A DNA stretch of 64,000 bases, taken from Zhengitettix transpicula (lineage: Eukaryota > Arthropoda > Insecta > Orthoptera > Tetrigidae). The DNA is taken from assembly GCA_037074705.1 (NCBI GenBank), contig CM073590.1, positions 241,461,101 through 241,525,100 of the forward strand. The letters run 5' to 3'. Shown piece after piece: positions 1 to 9,849 of this stretch; the stretch's first letter is position 1; every line of letters begins with the position of its first letter. The translations under genes were made by a program, and so were the position numbers. The notes beneath the pieces are model-generated. The model saw nothing but the letters and a program-made list of their open reading frames with translations. It was not told the origin of the DNA and searched no databases.

Positions 1-137
1 CTTCTTTTCATATATCAAAGAGTTTTCCGGCTGTCTCCAGGTCGATACCGTCTTTTCCATGAAGAACGTTGATCTTCACGGATCGCTGCCGAACACAATA
101 ACTCAATGAGCCGAGGCCCAGACATTGTGACGTTTAT

Positions 138-173
<36 letters not shown>

Positions 174-612
174 TGGACGTTTGTTGTTGTTTTATTCCCC
201 TTCGCATCTCTGCACGTTTGCTCCTGGCTGCCGCCGCCGCCGCCGCGTGTGGAGAGACGCACCTGGGAGGCGCTCACAGGAAGTGGTCCAACCGCAACAC
301 ACACACACACACACACACAGAAAGGCTTCTTACTCACAGAGAGTAGTCAAGCGTCTCGTGGAGTCTCTCCCCTTAAAGCACCTCGACGTCCCAAAGGGCT
401 TCAGGAGTCGTGAAATAGGTGATTCAGTGACTCACAAAAGATGAGGACGTGGAAGGAGAGATTTATATACTGTAATAATCAAACAATTAGCCTTTTAATT
501 TATTTAAAGAATTTGCCTCACGTTGAAGCCAAAATGTAATATCTAAATAATGGAAGTTTAAATTAATTTTAAGAATTTGCTTCAAGTTGAAACGCCATTT
601 ATGTAATTTTTA
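1..612. other. Intergenic DNA with microsatellites, no gene seen
   Basis: It holds a (TG)n run at about 140-172, a (GCC)n run near 228-246 and a (CA)n run at about 296-319. Open frames crossing this stretch are made of dinucleotide-encoded Cys-Val or His-Thr repeats and are not credible proteins. From about 470 the sequence is AT-rich and featureless. Confidence 0.7.
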
Positions 613-1018
613 TTTTTTAGGGTAACAGGCTACATGAGGTTAATCCACATTAGGCAACTCCCCTTTAATAGCATAGGAAGGGATTTGAAAAGGGGGATGC
701 GGAAGGGTAGAGGAAGGTAGCCAAGGGTTAACTAGGGCCCCCGGGATATATTTTAAGGATCCTACCCGGCATTCGCCTAAAGAAATGCAGGGAAAACCCT
801 AGACCCGACTTACCTGATGCAGGTTTTTCTAGGGTTTTCCCTGCATTTCGTTAGGCGAATGCTAGGTAGGATCCTTAAAATATAGCCCGGGGGCCCTAGT
901 TAACCTTTGGCTACTTTCCTCTGCCCTTCCGCATCCCCCCCATTCAAATTCCTTCCTATGCTATTAAAGGGGAGTTGCCCAAAGTAGATTACCCTCATGT
1001 AGCCTGTTGCCCTAAAAA
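613..1018. mobile_element. R560 retroposon 3' ends, head-to-head fold-back pair
   Basis: An antisense 3' part of R560 (about 613-802, starting with T-rich DNA then TAGGGTAACAGGC) meets a sense 3' part (about 803-1018, ending GCCTGTTGCCCTAAAAA). The two arms are near-perfect inverted repeats of about 190-200 bp, so a transcript would fold into a long hairpin. Both arms reach the true 3' terminus, which argues for two insertions or a head-to-head duplication rather than one twin-primed insertion. The same arrangement recurs at 23711-24316. No clear target-site duplication is visible around the pair. Confidence 0.8.
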
Positions 1019-1059
1019 CAATTAAATGAAATAATAATCAAAAATTAACAAACAAAATA

Positions 1060-1480
1060 TTTTTATTTCATTTTGTGGCAATAAAAGATGATTACAAACA
1101 CAAAATTTGAGATCCTTCACTGGGTTTGATAATGGACACAACAAATTGGTTTAAAAATCTTATTAACAAAACAGTTCACAATTTACCTAAACAATATGTC
1201 GATAGAAAGAAATTAAAAGTAAAGAAATTAACTCTGATTGACAATTAAAAGAGAACGAAATCTGACTTTATCCTTTAATTAAAGTTTACAATTACTCATT
1301 AGTTTTGATTTTGTTACTCACATCTGTCCAGCTGGTACCAGCATTCTTTTTCGTTTCGGAAGTACACTGTTGCAACCTTTTACACTGTTTCTAAACATCG
1401 ACTCACAGATTTTACACTATTGAAGTCAACATTGATAGGCTCACAGGAACTCGGATGATCCTCCTGATTGTCAGCTATCT
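1060..1480. repeat. Unclassified interspersed repeat G, copy 1
   Basis: It shares ordered blocks with 26000-26420 and, more weakly, 55440-55990: CTGGGTTTGATAAT, ACGAAATCTGACT, GTTACTCAC followed by CTGGTACCAG, and later a run of ACAC/TTTTACACT. This order is too regular for chance. The class is not recognisable because there are no clear termini or coding. An old DNA transposon or an LTR fragment is possible. Confidence 0.45.
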
Positions 1481-2868
1481 GATGTCTGCTTGCCTAACAG
1501 GAATCCTATGATTCGTAGATTTATTAGTCTTTTTCTGAATTGGACTTAAACTGCAAAGTAACTCCTTGAAGATTTATTTTAACTGTTTATTATTTCGGAG
1601 AGAAATAACTTTTCTTTATCTCCCTGCTCCTTTCCTGACTGGCTATAGACGTAAACTGCTCGACTTTTATGCGCGCAAACGCCATTTTGACTTTTCAACA
1701 AAAGCGGCTGATCTCGCTTTTCCATTGCTGCTTTGTTCGATCAGGCCGCTATAATTAATTTATCAAACAATTCAAATTTTATGTCCAAACAATTAATGGC
1801 CTGATTAATTGGCATTACAATACATTACTTTATAATATGGAAAATAAGGATAGAAAACTTTGGTTGGCCAGCACAAAAATGTCAGGAATTCTTAATAAAT
1901 AATTATAGTGCGACTAAAATTAGAAGACTCTGCGCTGATGCCGTTATTGGGCGTCGTGTACAGTTCACAGAAAAAAAATTGCGTCGTAAACGAGCAAGAA
2001 AAATTGCACATTGCCGACAAGAGTTCTAGGAAACTATAGCCCGCGGCAATGTGATGCCGGCAAGTATGGCCGGGCAATATGATGTTGCCAGCAATACCCC
2101 GGCCACGTTGTAGCAGCCCCGAGCATTTGTCCTGCGTGCAAGTAGTACAAGAATAATGCGCGTAAAATGAAGTCCTCATTACCGCAGCTTTAGGTGTGAC
2201 AAAAAAAATTCAAGTAATTAAAGAAGAGAAGAACCTGGATTCTACCTTATTTAAATAAACGAGAAACACTTGACAATTTAAGAAACGAATTAATTCTTGA
2301 CGATTACTTACTTAAAAACTTCACCAGAATGTCGAAGGATGACCTTTGAATATTTGCTTAGAAAATTGGTCCCCCCTTGATTGAGAGAGAAGGGACACGG
2401 TGATGAGGAAAGCAATACCCAACACTCCTTGGATTCTTGGCGACAGGAGACTCTTTGACGTATTTAATCAGAGTATCTGATGGTTCATTTTCGCACGTCG
2501 TTGGAGAAGTCTGCCTGGATTTAGTTGGAAGGATTAAATTAATTTATTAAAGTGTGTAAAGGCCAGGCCTCTCTTTATTTGTTAAATATTAATTTTAAAA
2601 GTTAGAAATTAAATTTTCTTCTTCTTATTTTTTCCGCGTACGTCACAACTGCTGTTGTTGCTCGCCAACCATCTTCCATCTCTTGGCGACCTCCTTCTAC
2701 AGTCCATCGCCTCCATGATGACGGAACTTCATCGATAACTTCAATGGTTCTCTCGTTTCACCAATTCATAAGTGGAATACTGAATAATTTCACCCAGAGA
2801 ACACAAAAAGTGTAATATTAATTGCCAACACACCTGACTGACTACAGAGACCTCTAGGGGAGTGTCTG
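1481..2868. other. AT-rich intergenic DNA, no gene seen
   Basis: No credible exon is visible. At 2041-2110 there is a cluster of GCCGGCAA/GCCCGGCAA words, also seen at 2869-3005 and once at about 55860. The frame at 1566-1754 lies in low-complexity sequence and has no family signature. Confidence 0.6.
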
Positions 2869-3005
2869 GCAACTATTGTTGCCCGGCAATGTTTCCGTAT
2901 TTTCGACACAGGACCGATGTCACCGACAACACGCCGGCGGCCAGTTCTCAAAAATGCTGGCAACATTGCCCGGCAATACTGAAATATTGCCGGGCCATAT
3001 GTTGC
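2869..3005. repeat. GCCCGGCAAT hairpin cluster
   Basis: Repeats of TTGCCCGGCAAT occur in both orientations. At about 2971-2998 GCCCGGCAATA and TATTGCCGGGC form a perfect 11-bp stem around a 6-nt loop. The same words occur at 2041-2110. It immediately precedes the tRNA-Leu fragment at 3024. It is probably part of a small palindromic repeat family of unknown class. Confidence 0.5.
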
Positions 3006-3023
3006 TGGATTTAGAGCAACTCT

Positions 3024-3121
3024 GGCGCCAGACTCAAGGAATTTCTCCCTTGCCTGGGACAGCAGGTGTTAAGCCTTCTGGTCCTCGTCTGAGGTCGCGG
3101 GTTCGAATCCCACTTCTGACA
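3024..3121 (+). pseudogene. tRNA-Leu(CAA) 3' part with intron, 5' end missing
   Basis: The sequence reads GGCGCCAGACTCAAG, then about 37 bp of intron, then TTCTGGTCCTCG, a variable-arm stem (CCTC/GAGG), the T loop GGGTTCGAATCCC and the acceptor strand TTCTGAC plus discriminator A. The anticodon CAA lies at 3035-3037, and the intron falls at the usual place one base 3' of the anticodon. The first 25 or so nucleotides (acceptor 5' strand and D arm) are absent upstream, but a matching 5' part lies downstream at 3193-3222. The T stem has one C-A mismatch. It is a pseudogene or half of a permuted gene, and is not expected to be functional as it stands. Confidence 0.85.
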
Positions 3122-3192
3122 AACATTTTGGAATTTCTAATAGTATAAAAAAGATAGAAATGAAATAATTTTTAGAGATCTTCTCTCACAAT

Positions 3193-3222
3193 GTCAGGAT
3201 GTGCCGAGTGGTCTAAGGCGCC
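3193..3222 (+). pseudogene. tRNA-Leu(CAA) 5' part, downstream of its own 3' part
   Basis: GTCAGGATGTGCCGAGTGG continues into TCTAAGGCGCC, the acceptor 5' strand, D arm and A-box of an insect-type tRNA-Leu(CAA), with one extra T after GATG. It stops at GGCGCC, exactly the word with which the 3' part at 3024 begins. Its first seven bases pair with the acceptor strand at 3114-3120 with one G-T wobble. Between the halves are 71 bp of AT-rich spacer. Confidence 0.8.
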
Positions 3223-3224
3223 GG

Positions 3225-3723
3225 CTGTAGTAGTGAGGGCAATACCGCTGGACGAGGAGCGGTGCGGTTAGCTACTTGACCTTGATATTACATTTTCGTG
3301 GCGCCGACTATAAATAAACCTCTCCAATTAACATTAAGTGACGTAGATATGTAGGATACTCGGTGACGATTCTGAAAGCAGCAGTAGAATGATGCAAGTA
3401 AAATTTTATAGAAAGTCGGGTGCTGGCTCTCTTATTGAATTAACCGAGTAACCCGTTCGTCTACCGACGGCGGTAAAGAGTATAATTCAGCCAGACGGCA
3501 ACAGTTCTCCGAGAAAATGGCAGGTTACTTTACTACAAAGAAGGAAAGGGGGGGGGGGAGGGGACAAAATTTCAGCAAGAGCAGGGCGATTCTATTGTTT
3601 TAGAGAGAATATTTCACCGAGGAGGTGCAATTTGAGCCTGGCAATCCATTACGGAGATTGCCATCGGAGAGGAAGGAGCGAAAAATCTGAAGCAGTGTGG
3701 CGAGACGAGACGTGGCGAGGCGA

Positions 3724-3764
<41 letters not shown>

Positions 3765-4620
3765 ATGAGAGAGAAAGAGGAGAGGGCAGACTGTCTGGGT
3801 AATTGGGGGAAGGAACGCAACCGCAGGGTCGGAGGTCACGGGTACGGGTTCGGCTACGGATGTGGTCACATTCCTCTCCACGACACAAAGGAAGATCCAC
3901 ACTCACTCACACACGTTAGTACAAAAGCTTCTGAAATACTCGCACGCTTCATTAAAGGCAGGAGGAGGTTCGACATTACGCAGTCAAGTGGCAAGACCAC
4001 AGCTGAAATTATTCTGTTCTGGTAAACCATCTTGACATTAATAATAATTAAATCTTCCTCTGTTTTATTACTATTATATTAATTAAAGAAATTAACGACC
4101 TTTTCAGACAATTTTAAAAAATATTCGCCTTATCACTGTATCCTGCCTGACTCCTTCAATGCTATTACCTTCACTACTTATTACCTTGTCGCTAAACGGG
4201 TAGAAGAAATCTTCACAGTCTTGTTCCATCAGCTTTGTCGTTCCGTAGGAATACGTGGCCTTATTTTTTTTGTAATTATTATTGAACGTCTCGTAGACTT
4301 TATCCCTCCCCACCTGCTTTTTCTACAGTCGATAAATTGCCCCTGATAAGTTTCCTCGTAACTGAGGATGTCTCAGACGTTTTATATAAGCGGATAATTT
4401 GAAGTCTCGCTTCTTGTCACAGTTTATTTCCGGTTAAATCCCGTCAGAAGCTAACTGGATGGAAGTCTTGAGGAACCAGTCTTGTTTCTCCTCAATACCA
4501 CACTCCTTTTTTTTTTCTTTTTAAAAAATATTCCGAGTTAATTTTGCTCCGCTCAATTACTGTTTGTGATAAATAATACAAATCTCTTAGACATTAAAAT
4601 ATTAATTAATAAATCATTTA
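3225..4620. other. Intergenic DNA, no gene seen
   Basis: Contains a poly(G) tract near 3549-3557 and a (GA)n run at about 3729-3762. A word TTTTCGTGGCGCCGA near 3292-3306 recurs at about 38039-38053, so part of this stretch is an unidentified interspersed repeat. Frames at 3600-4025 run through the (GA)n tract and are spurious. Confidence 0.6.
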
Positions 4621-4790
4621 ATGACCTTTTTATTTTTAATTTTTACGACGTTTCGATACCTTTTTGTATCAACTTCAGGTATTTTCTAAATTAACAAAGT
4701 AAACTAGCACTACCAATTTTTTAAAAATTTAATTAGTAACTTGTTTTGTTTAGTTGTGCTGGCTTACTGCAATTATTTTGGAAAAAATAC
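4621..4790 (-). repeat. Degenerate fold-back with hammerhead-like motif
   Basis: On the minus strand the sequence reads CTGAAGTTGATACAAAAAGG followed by TATCGAAACGTCGTA, the same motif as in the array at 7450-8165 but with a damaged core (GTT where the others have GAA). A second ACCTGAAGAG at about 4789-4798 hints at a second unit. It is probably a decayed relative of the fold-back family described at 27955-28218. Confidence 0.55.
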
Positions 4791-5340
4791 CTGAAGAGAC
4801 TCCTCGGTGTCACAGGATCTTGGCCTCTCATAGCCCAATCTTGCTCGCTTCCTCCATCTTCTAACACCCATCTTTCGTAAGTCGTTCTCCACATCGTCCA
4901 ACCATCGTTTTCGTGGTCTTCCTTTGCGCCCTTCTGCCACCTGTATTTCCTTTTTTAGATCTTTTTTGACAACCCTGTCTTCTGACATTGGCTCTACATG
5001 GCCCCCAACCATCTCAGTCGGTTCCCAATACAATGTCTTCATACCCATACTGTTCCTCCAGTTCCCTATTTCTTCGTATTCTCCATTTCCCTGCTTCGTT
5101 TTACCGCTCCAAAAATATTCTTCTTAATATTTTCCTTTCCCATCTTCTCAAACACTCTTCTTCTGCCGCGTGTTCATTGTCCACGTTTCCGAGCCACCGG
5201 GCTTATCATTGTTATATAAACGGTCACTTTCAGTTTCCTGATCAAGGTTACGTGACTTGAGAGTGTCTTAATTAGGGCCCAGTCAGCTCTGTTTCCTGCA
5301 GCAATCCTTGCTCTTATTTCTTCATTTATACTGTTAGACA
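4790..5340 (-). pseudogene. LINE reverse transcriptase C-terminus, degraded
   Basis: The minus-strand frame at 4773-5048 contains GRPRKRWLDDVENDLRK followed by MGVRRWRKRA. This is the conserved tail (downstream of the reverse transcriptase domain) of many arthropod non-LTR retrotransposon polyproteins. Upstream in the same orientation the frame is broken, although sequence up to about 5340 may belong. No poly(A) or target duplication is identifiable. It is a non-functional 5'-truncated fragment. The clade cannot be fixed from the tail alone; RTE-like is my best guess. Confidence 0.75.
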
Positions 5341-5869
5341 ACTAAAATTCAAGTAGAAAATAATTTATCTGGTAAATGATGATTAAATTATTACAGAAAA
5401 AAATCAACATTGAGTGTGACGTCACTTCTGGATGAGTGAGAACCTCGTTCTTGACGTGGGCCGCGGATGATTTTTTTTATATTGAATTAATGTTCATAAT
5501 TTTTGTTACCAATTTCGTTTTACAAGTTTAGTTTTCCATATTTGTGTGTATACGCCATTAGACAAACAAAAATAGATAGAACCAAAACTACAGCATACAA
5601 GTCATCCTAAAAAGCTGCAGTTAACGACCTGCGGTCGACAGCATTGTGTTCAGCATGGCCGCTTCCATGGGGATAGACACCTAATTCACGCGAAAAGAAG
5701 AAGATTTGGAAGAAAAAACGCAGATTTGGAAGAATAAGAGCAAAATTTGAAGAAAAACGTAAAACGACTATATCTCCTAAACGGCTGCAGTTATCGACCT
5801 GCGGTCAACGGCGGATGACGTGTTGATGATATCAAGAACAACTGAAGCAGCAGCAGAGGAGGCACGTAA
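5341..5869. other. Intergenic DNA with a short direct repeat
   Basis: GCTGCAGTTAACGACCTGCG at about 5614 recurs with few changes at about 5783, and both copies are preceded by CCTAAA. Between them is a purine-rich AGAAGATTTGGAAG series. No gene is visible. Confidence 0.5.
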
Positions 5870-6598
5870 AGAAATAAAGAAACTTGCCAAAACGGTTGGT
5901 CTAGAAATAAACTTAAAAAAAAGATAATTCAGTCGCGCAGGCAATTTGGAAAAAAAAAGTATGGATGGACATAGATGGAGATGTGATGGAAATAAGCGAT
6001 GACTTTATAATATCTGGGATCCAAATTACACAAAGACGGAGACGAACGACATGAAATCAGGAGAAGAATGAACTTGGCAAATAAACCTCACTACTACCAG
6101 CTTTCAAACTAAGAACAACGAAAATGAGGATATATACAACCATGACTAGGCCAATACTATATTATGGAAGTGAAAGGCTGGACACTAAACAAGAAAGAGG
6201 AGACAGCGATTAACATCTTTGAAAGAAAGATCCTAAGAAAGAATTTGGGGCCCAAAAAAAATGAAAATGGCGTGTGGAGACACACAGATATAATAAGGAA
6301 ATATATGATCTACAGAAAGAACCAAGCATCGCAACAGCTATTTGATTAAAGGAGAATTGAATGGACAGGACACGTGAAACGCATGGGAAAGGAAAGGAAA
6401 GGAAAGCCATTATACAGTGATATGGGAGGTAAAAGGAAGGCAGGAAAAACCAAAATGCATAGACGAAGTAGGGAAGGACAAACAAGGATAATGGATTTGA
6501 GGAACTGGAGGAGAATAGCTTTAGACAGAGAAATTTGGAGGAAGATACTACTGGAGGTCGATATCGGGTTGTGAAACCATAGAAGAAGAAGAAGAAGT
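5870..6598 (+). pseudogene. LINE reverse transcriptase remnant (copy 1)
   Basis: Broken plus-strand frames give, in order: KKLAKTVGLEINLKK (about 5880), GDERHEIRRRMNLANKPHYY (about 6040), EETAINIFERKILRKNLGP (about 6200), IEWTGHVKRMGKER (about 6355) and DLRNWRRIALDREIW (about 6495). This is the order of the thumb and C-terminal region of an RTE-like non-LTR retrotransposon protein. It ends in a (GAA)n tail at about 6583-6597, typical of RTE-like elements that end in short repeats rather than poly(A). Stops at several points make it dead. The same sequence is repeated at 8790-9358 and 9553-9682. Confidence 0.85.
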
Positions 6599-6830
6599 GA
6601 AGTTTATTTTTACACTCTACAAACCTTATCTTTTCGGACTTATTTTCTTATTTACTGAGACGACAGAAATATTCTTACACGACGGTGCTCGGTTCAGCCG
6701 TTCAACCTTTTTTTTATCTTAATCATTTTTCCTTTCAGTTTTCCCTAAGAAATGCCCGTGTTTTTAAGGACGTACATTTTCCCATTTTTAAATGTTTTCG
6801 AATTTTCCCGATCGAAGTTTTCCTCATTTT
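5960..6830 (+). repeat. Local segmental duplication, unit A
   Basis: This unit covers the LINE remnant plus about 230 bp beyond its (GAA)n tail: unique-looking sequence with TTTCAGTTTTCCCTAAGA and ACGTACATTTTCCCATTTTT. Unit B at 8790-9552 repeats both parts in the same order. Because non-LINE sequence is shared, the second copy arose by DNA duplication and not by independent retrotransposition. Confidence 0.75.
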
Positions 6831-7449
6831 CTATTCCTCTTTACTGTCGTATCGATCAAAGCGTCGTTTAATCTGATTACAGAATCGGTTGTGTTATCGA
6901 TTAAAATTGTAGTCTGGAGTCACCAGCAGAGTCCTCTGAAAAACTAAACGTAAAATCCGAGTATTTTTTCGCCTCCTTGGCTGTTGAACCTTGGTACGTA
7001 AATTGAATATCTACGTTGCAGAAATAATTTTCTTTTTTCTGTTCACCTTTTTTTTCCCCCCACCTCTGGGTTGTTTGTCTTTGTCTCTCTCCTGAGTGTG
7101 TGTGTGTGTGTGTGTGTTCTCCGAGCGTCCTTAGGCTAATACCAAACTAGTTCTTCTGCATGACCAGTCACTGTGTTTTCTACGTGGAAAATAAATGGGG
7201 ACAACGCCCTCGGATAGGAGGTTATTTATTCACTCTTCACGAGAGCAGATTCCAGGTGCCATGGGTCCATTAAGTGCGATGGTAAAAATCTGGTCACCCT
7301 GCAGGGTGAAAAAAAAATTATAGGAGGATTTTGGTTACTTAATCATTAGACATTTATGATCCGCGGTCTTTGGGAACAAAAATGTGTCAAAAGTTTATTT
7401 TAAATAGGCACATTAACTGTAATAATAATAATATTTTTTAAAGTTTTAA
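6831..7449. other. Intergenic DNA, no gene seen
   Basis: AT-rich, with a (TG)n run at about 7096-7117. No exon-like frame and no recognised repeat. Confidence 0.6.
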
Positions 7450-8165
7450 TTTAACGCCGGTTTTGAATTAATAAAAACAATTTATGACCTTATACAGACA
7501 CTTTATATTTTTTATATCATGACGACGTTTAGATACCTTTTTGTATCTTCTTCAGATATTTTATTGTGTTAATTCGGTCAATACCTGAAGAAGACACTTT
7601 TAATTTTTTTTTATATTATGACGACGTTTCGATACCTTTTTGTATCTTCTTCAGGTATTTTATTGTGTTAATTCGGTCAATACCTGAAGAGGACACTTTT
7701 AATTTTTTTTATATTATGACGACGTTTCGATACCTTTTTGTATCTTCTTCAGGTATTTTATTGTGTTAATTCGGTCAATACCTGAAGAAGACACTTTTAA
7801 TTTTTTTTTATATTATGACGACGTTTCGATACCTTTTTGTATCTTCTTCAGGTATTTTATTGTGTTAATTCGGTCAATACCTGAAGAAGACACTTTTAAT
7901 TTTTTTTTATATTATGACGACGTTTCGATACCTTTTTGTATCTTCTTCAGGTATTTTATTGTGTTAATTTGGTCAATACCTGAAGAACATACAAAAAAAG
8001 GTATCGAAACGTCACCATAATGTAAAAAATAAAAAGTGTCTTCTTCAGGTATTGACCGAATTAACTCAATAAAATACCTGAAGAATAAACAAAAAAATGT
8101 ATCGAAACGTCGTCATGATATAAAAAAATAAAAAGTGTTTGTATAAGGTCATAAAATGTTTTATT
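7450..8165. repeat. Tandem array of hammerhead-ribozyme-like 98-bp monomers in a fold-back
   Basis: The word CTTCTTCAGGTATTTTATTG (first copy with one change) occurs at 7547, 7646, 7744, 7843 and 7942, giving a 98-99 bp period over five units. Each unit on the minus strand carries CTGAAGA, a stem GATAC/GTATC around an A-rich loop, then GAAACGTCGTC, which follows the layout of a type I hammerhead ribozyme core. From about 7970 to 8165 two further copies lie in the opposite orientation, so the whole is a large inverted repeat with outer arms containing TTATGACCTTATACAGACAC. The frames at 7566-8020 only translate the repeat. Such motifs are known in Penelope-like elements and retrozymes. Assignment here is inference from the motif. 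Confidence 0.7.
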
Positions 8166-8259
8166 TATTTTTCATAACATATTTGATATCCACGTCTCTT
8201 CATTCTGAAAAGACCTCGGGGTATTGTCAATTAACAGGACGAAAATTAAATACTCTGGA

Positions 8260-8745
8260 TTTGAAATTTCTTGGCAATGGCGAGATATTATTATTATTGA
8301 GCTTAAAACCCTGACGGAAACCGATGCAAGGCTGATGATGGATGGATTCGAGAGAAGAGTACTTAGAAGGATAATCGGCCCTGTGTGTCGAAAAGGGACA
8401 ATTCACAATATCCGCTGATGCTCCAGTAACAAAAATCATACGATCAGGAAGGATAAGATGGGGAGGCCATGTGGCACGAATGAAGGAGTCTCAGATGGTA
8501 AAGAAGATTCCACTTGAAACCCGCCAGGAGGACAAAGAGAACGAGGTAGACCCCGAAGAAGATGGTTGGACGGAGTGGAGGAGGAGGATCTACACAAGCT
8601 GGGATGTAGAAATTGGAAGAGGACAGCATATGACCGTGAAGGATGGAAGAATCCAAGGTTCACTACAGACTGTAGCGCCATGGCAGAGGAAGAATCGCGG
8701 ATTCCATGGTCTTGGAGTAGAAAAAATTGAGGAAGAAAAATGAAA
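8260..8745 (+). pseudogene. LINE reverse transcriptase C-terminal remnant, second family
   Basis: Shifted plus-strand frames give DARLMMDGFERRVLRRIIGP (about 8320), then RIRWGGHVARMKESQMVKK (about 8455) and a DGWTEWRRRIYTSWDVEI-type tail, the region after the reverse transcriptase palm in LINE proteins. A GCSADG-like end is not visible. It differs in sequence from the flanking LINE copies at 5870 and 8790, so it is a separate family and not part of the duplication. It is broken by frameshifts. Confidence 0.75.
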
Positions 8746-8789
8746 ATAAAAGGAAGGAAAAGCCAACAAACAAGAAAAAACAGAAAGAT

Positions 8790-9358
8790 GTACATAGATG
8801 GAGATGTGAGAGAAACAAGCGATGACTTTATATTATCTCTGGGATCCAAATTCACACAAAGATGGAGATGAACGGCATGAAATCAGGAGAAGAATAACAA
8901 AAATGAGGATATATAAAACCATGACTAGGCCAATATTATATTATGGAAGTGAAAGGCTGGACACTAAACAAGAAAGAGGCGATAGCCATTAACATCTTTG
9001 AAAGAAAGATCCTAAGAAAGAATTTGGGGCCAAAAAAAATGAAAATGGCGTATGGAGACACAAGGATATAATAAGGAAATATATGATCTATAGAAAGAAC
9101 CAAGCATCGCAACAGCTCTTAGATTAAAGGAGGATGGAATGGACAGGACACGTGAAACGCATGGGAAAGGAAAGGATATGGGAGCTAAAAGAAAGGCAGG
9201 AAAAACCAAAATGGACAGACGAAGTAGGGAAGGACAAAAAAAGGATGATGGATTTGAGGAACTGGAAGAGAATAGTTTTGGACAGAGCAGTTTGGAGGAA
9301 GCTACTACTGGATGTCGATATCGGGCTGTGGAACCATAGAAGAAGAAGAAGAAGAAGT
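8790..9358 (+). pseudogene. LINE reverse transcriptase remnant (copy 2)
   Basis: Same family and order as 5870-6598, with an internal deletion of about 50 bp in the region preceding AATGAGGATATAT. The last readable frame (9134-9345) contains MEWTGHVKRMGKERIWELKE and later NWKRIVLDRAVWRK, ending in a (GAA)n tail at about 9341-9357. It sits in unit B of the duplication, so it is a copy of the dead element at 5870 or vice versa. Confidence 0.85.
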
Positions 9359-9552
9359 GAAGTTTGTTTTTTACTCTCCTACAAATTACACGCCGGTGCT
9401 CGTTTCAGCCCTTCCCCTCTTTTTTTAATCTTAATCTTTTTCCCTTTCAGTTTTCCCTAAGAGTTGACCACTTTTATGCCCGTGTTTTTAAGGACGTACA
9501 TTTTCCCATTTTTAAATGGTTTCGAATTTTCCCGATCGAAGTTTTCCTCATT
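8790..9552 (+). repeat. Local segmental duplication, unit B
   Basis: Counterpart of 5960-6830, including the non-LINE stretch after the (GAA)n tail (9358-9552). It ends abruptly at TTTCCTCATT, where a third partial LINE copy begins. Confidence 0.75.
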
Positions 9553-9682
9553 GGCGTATGGAGACACACAGATATAATAAGGAAATATATTATCTATAGA
9601 AAGAACCAAGCATCACAACAGCTCTTAGATTAAAGGAGGATGGAATGGACAGGACACGTGAAACGCATGGGAAAGGAAAGGC
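9553..9682 (+). pseudogene. LINE remnant (copy 3, partial)
   Basis: GGCGTATGGAGACACACAG through CGCATGGGAAAGGAAAGG repeats 130 bp of copies 1 and 2, corresponding to NGVWRHTDIIRKY and WTGHVKRMGKE. It is fused directly to the end of duplication unit B, which suggests repeated local rearrangement. Confidence 0.75.
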
Positions 9683-9719
9683 GGGTCAAAGAGATGACAA
9701 GAATAATCGTCTAGAAGGT

Positions 9720-9849
9720 GTAGTTAACCCCATGGCTACCTTCCTCCACCCTTCCGCATCCCCCTTTTCAAATCCCTTCCTATGCTATTAAAGGGGAGTT
9801 GCCACCACGTGGATCACCCTCATGCAGCCTGTTATTGTTAAAAAAAAAA
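9720..9849 (+). mobile_element. R560 retroposon, 3' fragment
   Basis: Sense copy truncated to its last 130 bp, from GTTAACCCCATGGCTACC to CATGCAGCCTGTTATTGTTA and a 10-bp poly(A). It is the poly(A) 3' type. Confidence 0.8.

Noticed and set aside
106..444. Overlapping frames around 106-444 rich in Cys-Val and His-Thr.
   Set aside because: They translate (TG)n and (CA)n microsatellites.
3600..3906. Ser-Leu-rich minus-strand frames.
   Set aside because: Produced by the (GA)n tract at 3729-3762.
7566..8020. A repeated 33-residue protein (LIRSIPEEDTFNFFLYY-like).
   Set aside because: It is the translation of a 99-bp tandem DNA repeat and is interrupted where units are 98 bp.
7450..8165. A CRISPR-like array.
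   Set aside because: The whole 98-99 bp unit repeats with no variable spacers, and the genome is eukaryotic.
8436..8855. The 139-residue minus-strand frame.
   Set aside because: It is the reverse reading of a recognisable plus-strand LINE remnant.
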